Source: Mycolicibacterium aromaticivorans JS19b1 = JCM 16368 (GTDB taxonomy: Bacteria > Actinomycetota > Actinomycetes > Mycobacteriales > Mycobacteriaceae). From it: DNA of 64,000 bases. Location of the stretch: assembly GCF_000559085.1 (NCBI RefSeq), contig NZ_JALN02000001.1, forward strand, positions 4,588,001-4,652,000, given 5' to 3'. Position numbers and translations under genes: made by a program. The notes below the pieces were generated by a model. It did not search any database. It saw only the letters and a program-made list of their open reading frames with translations, and was not told where the DNA came from. Of this stretch, positions 58,473-64,000 are shown one piece after another; position 1 is the first letter of the stretch, and the number at the start of each line of letters is the position of its first letter.

Positions 58473-59575
58473 GCGGTGCGACGCCGCTTCTCCAGCACGA
58501 CAAGCCCCAGCGGGATGGACATCCGCGCCGGTGCCGCCGCCAGCTGAGCGGCCAGGGCGGCGTGAAGTTGGTCGACGAATTCGCGCCGGCGCGTGCTGCG
58601 CCGGTCGCGACCCGCCCCCGCCTCGGCGTCCACTGCGGCGGCGAGTGTCGGAAACATCGAACCGCGAAGGAAGTCAGCCCAATTCGCGCCGAGGGCGTCG
58701 GCGTCCTTGTCGCTCTGGAACTGCGACCAGAATCGGTCCTCGCCGTCGAACAGTTCCACGTCCTCGATCGAGAGACCCTCGAATCGCCCGGACGGGTGAA
58801 ACGGCGCCCGAAAGTCCTTCTCGTCGCGGCCCGTCGACGGGATCGACATCCGACGCATTTCCTCGGCCGTGATCAGGCCATCGCGGACGAACTGGTGCAG
58901 GGCCGTCATGATGGCCTCGAAGGCGGCTTCGAATCCGGACGTGCCATCCGGCTTGAGGCCGACGGTCAGCACCAGCAGCCGACCCCCTGGCGCCAGCTCC
59001 CGACCGCGGAAGGCGACGAAGTCGCGCCAGTCCTCCGCGGCTTGGCGGGCGTATGCGCGGCGGGCTTCCCCGTCGGCGCTGTAGGAGATCTCGACGTGAT
59101 CGGGGATGGGCATCGGCACCCGGCGCAGCCACTGGACCGCCCAGGAACTCCAGCCCAGCGCGATGCTGTCCGACGGCAGGATCTGGCTGTAGAACGAGCG
59201 GCCCACCACCGAGGCGTAGGTGGCCGAGTCCTTTTTCAGATAGCTGTCCTGATCGTCGGCCAGCGTGCTGAACAACGTGGTGAAGTCGTTTCCGGGCACG
59301 TCGGTGTGAGCCACCAGGATGGCGTGGTCGGAGCGGGTGCGCTTGCGGATGACGGTGATGGCCGCGCCGATCGGAAGCAGCGAGTTGTACCCCGTTGCCG
59401 CGCCGTAGTCGACGATCGCGATGGGCTGCGGTGCCCGGGGAATCGCGACGATGCGCGCGGCTTCTTCGAAACGTGCTGTCGCGGTGCGTAATCCGGCTGC
59501 CTGCAGGCGTGACGACTCGGTATAGGTGTGGCTGCCCATCGGCTGAGGGCGCACCACGATGCTCGATTCGCGCAC
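58469..59575 (-). CDS. SABATH-type SAM carboxyl methyltransferase (FAMT-like)
   Basis: A 368-aa methyltransferase of the plant-like SABATH family: VDYGAATGYNSLLPI, AHTDVPGNDFTTLFSTL, FYSQILPSDSIALGWSSWAVQWL and a long C-terminal cap. Mycobacterium has such enzymes (fatty acid O-methyltransferase, FAMT), which methylate free fatty-acid carboxylates, so this is the first guess. GTG 59575 comes 1 nt after the lapA stop; ATG 59539 is the alternative. Its stop interlocks with the Hsp70-like gene (CTAG). Confidence 0.8.
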   Translation of the reverse strand: MRESSIVVRPQPMGSHTYTESSRLQAAGLRTATARFEEAARIVAIPRAPQPIAIVDYGAATGYNSLLPIGAAITVIRKRTRSDHAILVAHTDVPGNDFTTLFSTLADDQDSYLKKDSATYASVVGRSFYSQILPSDSIALGWSSWAVQWLRRVPMPIPDHVEISYSADGEARRAYARQAAEDWRDFVAFRGRELAPGGRLLVLTVGLKPDGTSGFEAAFEAIMTALHQFVRDGLITAEEMRRMSIPSTGRDEKDFRAPFHPSGRFEGLSIEDVELFDGEDRFWSQFQSDKDADALGANWADFLRGSMFPTLAAAVDAEAGAGRDRRSTRRREFVDQLHAALAAQLAAAPARMSIPLGLVVLEKRRRTA

Positions 59576-59576
59576 G

Positions 59577-59816
59577 TCAGTTCCTGCGGCGGCGGTGCAA
59601 CAGCAACCCGACCAGCAGACCCACGACCGCCATCGCGGTCAGCAGCAGCCACATCGGCGATTCGACGGTGATCCACAGGACGTGCACCCGTTGGCGGTCG
59701 CGATTCTGGGTGATGAAGACTGCCGCCAGGACCACCAGGATGATGGCCAGCCAGTAGCGCAGAGCGAACCGCCGCACCGCACCTCCGGTGGGCTTATCGT
59801 CGTCCTCCCTGGACAT
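59577..59816 (-). CDS. LapA-family membrane protein
   Basis: A 79-aa protein with two transmembrane helices (WLAIILVVLAAVFITQN and MWLLLTAMAVVGLLVGLLL) and a basic C-terminus HRRRRN, matching LapA (lipopolysaccharide assembly A, DUF1049). Mycobacteria lack LPS; the role is unknown. It directly precedes the methyltransferase gene and is translationally coupled to it. Confidence 0.8.
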   Translation of the reverse strand: MSREDDDKPTGGAVRRFALRYWLAIILVVLAAVFITQNRDRQRVHVLWITVESPMWLLLTAMAVVGLLVGLLLHRRRRN

Positions 59817-59917
59817 CGCAACCTCCCCGTTGGGTCAGAGGCTTGACGTTAGTCGCTGGCCGCGGATTCGGCGGAGAAGTCCGGCCGCGGCGCTTGCGGC
59901 GTGACACACTTTCCGCC

Positions 59918-60640
59918 ATGGCCGGCACCAAGACTGTGTCCCGCATCCTGATGGCCTCGGGGATCCTGATGATGGTGGTGGGCGCCGTCGGCTTCTTCGT
60001 CGTGATGATGCTCAACGCTTTCGTGCTCGACGAATTCGATGCCTATGGTGAGGTGCCCGTCCCGGGATCGGGTGAGGTGCAGCTGCCGGCCGGGCAGGCG
60101 CAGATCAGCTTTCACACCTCGGTGACCGGTTCGCCGTCGAGCGGATTCCCGCTGCCCACCTTGCGGCTGAACATCGTGCCGCCGGACGGTGTTGCCGACC
60201 CGGTGCTGACCGAAGATCACGGCACCTTGACGACGGTCAACAGCGACACCCACATCCGGATCTGGACGGCCGAGATTCCCGCCGCAGGCACCTACCGGAT
60301 CCGCACCGAGGGCCAGGTGAACGGCTACATCAACCCGCGACTGGCCTTCGGCAAGGAAAGCGGCTCCGGCTACCTGCCGTGGGTCTTTGCCGGCGTGTTC
60401 GGGCTGGGCCTGGTGGATCTGATCGTGTCGCTGGTCCTGCGTCGACGCCGGGTCACCGACCCGCCGTTCGCCTTCGTCGCCGACGCGCCGCCGCAGCCCT
60501 TCAATGCGACCGTTACCTACCCTCCGTCAGACCAGGGGGTGCGCCTCGAGCAGCTGAAAACGCTCGCGGCACTGCGGGATTCCGGTGCGCTGACTCAAGC
60601 TGAGTTTGACGCAGAGAAGCGCCGGATTCTCGGCGAGTAG
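59918..60640 (+). CDS. Membrane protein with C-terminal SHOCT domain
   Basis: A 240-aa protein: N-terminal helix (RILMASGILMMVVGAVGFFVVMML), a ~130-residue extracytoplasmic beta-rich part, a second helix (WVFAGVFGLGLVDLIVSLVL), then a cytoplasmic SHOCT motif LEQLKTLAALRDSGALTQAEFDAEKRRILG (given for its L-x-G-x-L-T-x-x-E-F core). SHOCT motifs mark oligomerising membrane proteins; function unknown. ATG 59918 is preferred over the upstream in-frame starts. Confidence 0.8.
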   Translation: MAGTKTVSRILMASGILMMVVGAVGFFVVMMLNAFVLDEFDAYGEVPVPGSGEVQLPAGQAQISFHTSVTGSPSSGFPLPTLRLNIVPPDGVADPVLTEDHGTLTTVNSDTHIRIWTAEIPAAGTYRIRTEGQVNGYINPRLAFGKESGSGYLPWVFAGVFGLGLVDLIVSLVLRRRRVTDPPFAFVADAPPQPFNATVTYPPSDQGVRLEQLKTLAALRDSGALTQAEFDAEKRRILGE

Positions 60641-60651
60641 GCTCGGACGCC

Positions 60652-61806
60652 GTGAAGGCTGTCAGCTGCGTGCACGGAAACTTGTCGGTGGTCGATCTGC
60701 CCGCACCCGAACCGGCCCACGGCCAACTGGTGCTCGATGTCGCCAGCTGTGGCATCTGCGGATCGGACCTGCACGCCAAGGGCGATGCCGACGAGGTGAG
60801 TCGCACTACGGCGGAGATGGGCTACCACCACTTCATGCGCAGCGATACCCCGGTGGTGATGGGCCACGAGTTCGCCGGGGAGGTCGCCGAGCGCGGGCGT
60901 AAGACGCCGAAGGCGTTCAAAATCGGAACGCGCGTGGTGTCCTTCCCGCTGGTCCGCGCCCACGGCGGCGTGCACCTGACCGGGCTGTCCCCGCTCGCGC
61001 CCGGCGGATACGCCGAGCAGGTTCTGGTGCAGGCGGCGATGACGTTCGCGGTGCCCAACGGGCTGTCCCTGGACATCGCGTCGCTGACCGAGCCGATGGC
61101 GGTCGCACTGCACGCGGTTCGGCGAAGCGAGATCACAAAGCGCGACACCGCTATCGTGATCGGTTGCGGGCCAGTCGGTTTGGGCATCATCTGCCAGCTC
61201 AAGACGTTGGGGGTGAGCACCATCGTCGCCAGCGACTTCTCGGCAGGCCGCCGGGAGCTGGCCGCCCGCTGCGGTGCGCACATTGTGGTCGACCCGAAGG
61301 TGGACTCGCCTTACGAGCAGGCCGGATCGGCGGGCCTGACCGATGCCACGGCGCTCTACGAGATGGGTATGAGCGCCATGGAGAAGCTGCGGAAGCTACC
61401 GGGCTGGCAGCACGTCTACCGCGTTGCCGACGTATTGGGCGCTGCCACGCCCAAGCGGCCGGTGATCTTTGAATGCGTTGGTGTGCCCGGCGTGCTCGAC
61501 GGGATCGTCGGCGCGGCCCCGCTGAACTCGCGGGTGGTCGTGGCCGGGGTGTGCATGGGCACCGACCAGCTGCGGCCGTCCATGGCCAACGCCAAAGAGA
61601 TCGACCTGCGATTCGTATTCGCCTACACGCCATTGGAATTCCGCGACACCCTGCACATGCTGGCCGACGGCAAACTCGACGCGTCTGCTTTGGTCACCGG
61701 CAAGGTCGGGCTCGGGGGTGTCGCGGCGGCCTTCGATGCGCTGAGCGACCCGGAGGTACACGCGAAGATCCTCGTCGATCCCCGCAGCACCGCTACGGTG
61801 CCCTAA
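60652..61806 (+). CDS. Zinc-dependent alcohol dehydrogenase
   Basis: A 384-aa MDR protein with catalytic zinc ligands in SCGICGSDLHA and MGHEFAG. The nucleotide fold is VIGCGPVGLGIICQLKTLG. The structural-zinc four-cysteine loop of classical ADH is absent (the segment after GHEF reads RGRKTPKAF). An unusual insert of about 20 residues (DADEVSRTTAEMGYHHFMRS) lies between the two ligands. GTG 60652, 11 nt after the SHOCT gene. Substrate unknown. Its stop interlocks with the metallo-hydrolase gene (CTAA). Confidence 0.83.
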   Translation: MKAVSCVHGNLSVVDLPAPEPAHGQLVLDVASCGICGSDLHAKGDADEVSRTTAEMGYHHFMRSDTPVVMGHEFAGEVAERGRKTPKAFKIGTRVVSFPLVRAHGGVHLTGLSPLAPGGYAEQVLVQAAMTFAVPNGLSLDIASLTEPMAVALHAVRRSEITKRDTAIVIGCGPVGLGIICQLKTLGVSTIVASDFSAGRRELAARCGAHIVVDPKVDSPYEQAGSAGLTDATALYEMGMSAMEKLRKLPGWQHVYRVADVLGAATPKRPVIFECVGVPGVLDGIVGAAPLNSRVVVAGVCMGTDQLRPSMANAKEIDLRFVFAYTPLEFRDTLHMLADGKLDASALVTGKVGLGGVAAAFDALSDPEVHAKILVDPRSTATVP

Positions 61807-62426
61807 GACCCGTTCTTGACCCAGTCGTCGTAGTTCACCAGTTCGTCGCCGATCCGCGTGGTGTCGCCGTGGCCGGTGTAGACCACGGTGTCGGCGGGCA
61901 GCTTGCCGAGCTTGTCCTTGATCGACCCCAGGATGGTCGGGAAGTCGGAGAACGAGCGACCGGTCGCGCCGGGACCGCCCTGGAAGAGGGTGTCGCCGGA
62001 GAACACCGCGCCCAGGGCCGGGGCGTAGAGGCAGGTGGAGCCGGGGGAGTGTCCCGGGGTCGCGATCGCGTGCAGCTCGATGCCGTCGGCCTTGAGTACC
62101 TGGCCGTCCGCTAAGGTGCCGAACTGCTTGTCGCCGTGCGTCATCCGCCACAGCATGTCGTCGGCCGGATTCAGCAGAATCGGCGCGTCGAGGTCGGCCG
62201 ACAGTTGCGGCGCGACGGTGATGTGATCGTTGTGGCCGTGAGTGCACACCACCGCGACGACGTGGCGGTTGCCGACGGCGTCTTCGATGGCCTTGGCGTT
62301 GTGGGCGGCGTCGATGACGATGACCTCGGAGGAGTCACCGACGATCCAGATGTTGTTGTCGACTTCCCAACTGCCGCCGTCGAGTTCGAAGCTGCCGTGG
62401 GTGACCACCCGCTCGATGCCGCTCAC
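61803..62426 (-). CDS. MBL-fold metallo-hydrolase (Rv2260-like)
   Basis: A 207-aa metallo-beta-lactamase-fold hydrolase with the zinc motif THGHNDH at residues 62-68 (H63, H65, D67, H68), GHSPGST and SGDTLF. GTG 62426 overlaps the mscR stop (GTGA), so the two are cotranscribed. In this context it may hydrolyse the thioester product of MscR (S-formyl-mycothiol type), like a glyoxalase II; that is inference from gene pairing. Confidence 0.85.
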   Translation of the reverse strand: MSGIERVVTHGSFELDGGSWEVDNNIWIVGDSSEVIVIDAAHNAKAIEDAVGNRHVVAVVCTHGHNDHITVAPQLSADLDAPILLNPADDMLWRMTHGDKQFGTLADGQVLKADGIELHAIATPGHSPGSTCLYAPALGAVFSGDTLFQGGPGATGRSFSDFPTILGSIKDKLGKLPADTVVYTGHGDTTRIGDELVNYDDWVKNGS

Positions 62427-63508
62427 AGGATCACCACCGAACGCAGGACTTCGCCGGCGTGCATTTTGTGGAAGGCGTCTTCGATGGCATCGAGGCCGAT
62501 GCGTTCGGACACGAATTTGTCCAGCGGCAGGCGGCCCTCGCGGTAGAGGCTGATCAGGGTGGGGAAGTCCCGTTCGGGCAGGCAGTCGCCGTACCAGGAC
62601 GACTTGAGCGATCCGCCCCGGGAGAAGAAGTCCACCAGGGGCATGTCGAGGCGCATATCCGGGGTCGGAACACCCACCAACACAACGGTTCCCGCGAGAT
62701 CGCGGGCGTAGAAGGCCTGCTTCCAGGTTTCCGGGCGCCCGACGGCGTCGATGACCACGTCGGCGCCGAAGCCGTCGGTCAGGTCCTGGATGGTCTCGAC
62801 CGGGTCGAGATCCTTGGCGTTGATGGTGTGGGTGGCGCCGAACTCGCGCGCCCACTCCAGCTTCTTGTTGTCGGTGTCGACGGCGATGATCTTCTTCGCG
62901 CCGACCAGAGCGGCGCCTGCGATCGCGGCATCACCGACACCGCCGCACCCGATGACCGCGACGGTGTCGTCGCGGCCGACGTTGCCGGTGTTGACCGCCG
63001 CGCCGAGTCCGGCCATCACGCCGCAGCCGAGCAGGCCCGCCACGGCGGGGTCGGCCTCGGGATCGACTTTGGTGCACTGTCCTTCGTGGACCAGCGTTTT
63101 GTCGGCGAAGGCGCCGATACCGAGCGCGGGGGTCAGTTCGGTGCCGTCGGTCAGCGTCATCTTCTGGGCGGCGTTGTGGGTGTTGAAGCAGTACCAGGGG
63201 CGGCCGCGCTTGCAGGCGCGGCACTGCCCGCACACCGCGCGCCAGTTCAGGATCACGAAGTCGCCGGGCTCGACGTTGGTCACTCCGGCGCCGACCGACT
63301 CCACGGTGCCGGCGGCCTCATGGCCGAGCAGGAACGGGTACTCGTCGTTGATCCCGCCTTCGCGGTAGGTCAGATCGGTGTGGCAGACGCCGCAGGCGAT
63401 GACATCGACGACCACCTCGCCGGGACCCGGGTCGGGGATCACGATGTCCACCAACTCGACGGGCTGCTTCTTCGACCGGGAGATCACCCCGCGCACTGTC
63501 TGACTCAT
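62423..63508 (-). CDS. mscR: S-nitrosomycothiol reductase / mycothiol-dependent formaldehyde dehydrogenase
   Basis: A 361-aa class III-type ADH, the same length as M. tuberculosis MscR (Rv2259). It has [10 protein letters not shown] with GHEAAG (catalytic zinc), the structural zinc cluster [15 protein letters not shown], and [11 protein letters not shown]. It detoxifies formaldehyde and nitrosative stress through mycothiol adducts. ATG 63508 is the first conserved start; the frame continues upstream without similarity. Confidence 0.92.
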   Translation of the reverse strand: MSQTVRGVISRSKKQPVELVDIVIPDPGPGEVVVDVIACGVCHTDLTYREGGINDEYPFLLGHEAAGTVESVGAGVTNVEPGDFVILNWRAVCGQCRACKRGRPWYCFNTHNAAQKMTLTDGTELTPALGIGAFADKTLVHEGQCTKVDPEADPAVAGLLGCGVMAGLGAAVNTGNVGRDDTVAVIGCGGVGDAAIAGAALVGAKKIIAVDTDNKKLEWAREFGATHTINAKDLDPVETIQDLTDGFGADVVIDAVGRPETWKQAFYARDLAGTVVLVGVPTPDMRLDMPLVDFFSRGGSLKSSWYGDCLPERDFPTLISLYREGRLPLDKFVSERIGLDAIEDAFHKMHAGEVLRSVVIL

Positions 63509-63544
63509 GGGCCAAACACTAGCGCGGCGGATGCCGAATGTGCC

Positions 63545-64000
63545 GTGCGTGTCCCGTTGGGGAGCTACGGTGAAGGCTTGTTCACCGCGATCCGTCAAAC
63601 CCGGTCCGACCTGCTGGTCACCGCCCGCGCCGCGTACCGCGGCGGCGATTTCGAGACCAGTTATGCGAGCTTTTCCCGGGCCGGTGCGGTCGGCCCGCTG
63701 ACCCTGGACGATCTCGATGCGATGGCGACGTCGGCGGGGCGGCTCGGGCACGGCCGCGAGGCGATGCGGATGGGCGAACTCGTCTTCCTGCGGCTTGTGC
63801 GGACCGACCCTAATGCGGCGGCGGGCAAGGCGGTCGAGCTCGGCTCGGCGTGGTTGTCGAACGGTGAGGTGGCCGTCGGTGAGGCATGGATCCGCCGGGC
63901 ACGCGGACTGCTCGCCGATGCGTCGCAGGTTGCCGTGTCTGCCCGGCTGGCCCATCTGGAAGCCGTGCTGACGGCGCTCGGTGACGATGCCGATCTTGCC
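63545..64000 (+). CDS. Start of a helical-repeat (TPR/LuxR-like) protein, truncated by the window
   Basis: An open plus frame runs off the right edge. It starts GTG 63545 ([40 protein letters not shown], here described by its [10 protein letters not shown] repeat), followed by further Ala-rich paired helices ([42 protein letters not shown]). These look like TPR-type repeats at the N-terminus of a LuxR-type regulator, but the rest is outside, so the class is uncertain. It is divergent from mscR with 36 bp between. Confidence 0.6.
   Translation, partial: MRVPLGSYGEGLFTAIRQTRSDLLVTARAAYRGGDFETSYASFSRAGAVGPLTLDDLDAMATSAGRLGHGREAMRMGELVFLRLVRTDPNAAAGKAVELGSAWLSNGEVAVGEAWIRRARGLLADASQVAVSARLAHLEAVLTALGDDADLA

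Noticed and set aside
57086-59491. 801-aa plus frame across the Hsp70-like gene and the methyltransferase
   Set aside because: Out-of-frame reading of a convergent gene pair; no recognisable domain.
1-64000. CRISPR arrays, complete insertion sequences, prophage or integrase genes
   Set aside because: No regularly spaced repeats, transposase motifs or integrase catalytic segments were seen on either strand.

Overview
The window reads as a chromosomal segment of a pigmented, probably rapidly growing mycobacterium (Mycobacterium/Mycolicibacterium). The evidence is the high-GC codon usage, two MmpL transporters (one with MmpS), a PGRS-repeat protein, DUF4185 and DUF732 secreted proteins, the mycothiol-dependent enzyme MscR, many GTG/TTG starts, and gene order. 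From memory, the left edge matches the M. tuberculosis order Rv2326c/Rv2325c, uspABC, Rv2315c/Rv2314c. The right edge matches Rv2264c-like, Rv2260 and mscR (Rv2259). The middle looks like a lineage-specific replacement between two conserved blocks.

Layout. 1-11 kb: ECF-type transporter, amino-sugar importer UspABC, TldD/PmbA protease pair, AhpD-like protein, threonine aldolase, GAF protein, tRNA-Met(CAT). 11-14 kb: membrane esterase behind a MarR gene that has lost its DNA-binding core, remnants of a methyltransferase and an MmyB-type regulator, a perfect 16-bp hairpin, and small stress genes (DUF6131, CsbD). 14-22 kb: oxidoreductase, lipoprotein, and a three-gene SMC-like JetABC/MksBEF operon without JetD. 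22-26 kb: a 1.3-kb leader region with a strong SigA-type promoter, a signal-peptide-bearing PGRS protein without PE domain, and purU. 26-41 kb: two MmpL loci around a truncated LuxR-type ATPase, a VTT-domain protein, a thioesterase/HxlR pair, a DUF4185 (GH183-type) protein, and others. 41-48 kb: an oligopeptide-type ABC operon whose tail carries a remarkable protein with eleven hexad repeats followed by twelve consecutive Cys-X-X triplets. 48-54 kb: a tightly coupled carotenoid operon (crtI, crtB, a hidden 50-aa membrane ORF, CrtT-like methyltransferase, CrtU-like desaturase, Rieske protein) behind a SigF-like promoter. 54-64 kb: a MarR/quinone-reductase divergent pair with twin palindromic operators, a DapB-like reductase, an Hsp70-like membrane protein, a SABATH-type methyltransferase, LapA, a SHOCT protein, an alcohol dehydrogenase, and the MscR/metallo-hydrolase pair.

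Genes are packed with 4-nt ATGA/GTGA overlaps inside operons. Strikingly, six convergent pairs share interlocked stop codons in a single YTAR tetranucleotide. The best candidate for something undescribed is the Cys-X-X ladder protein at 42524-42937. Next come the JetD-less condensin operon and the non-PE PGRS protein. All family calls are from reading the translations; no database search was possible.
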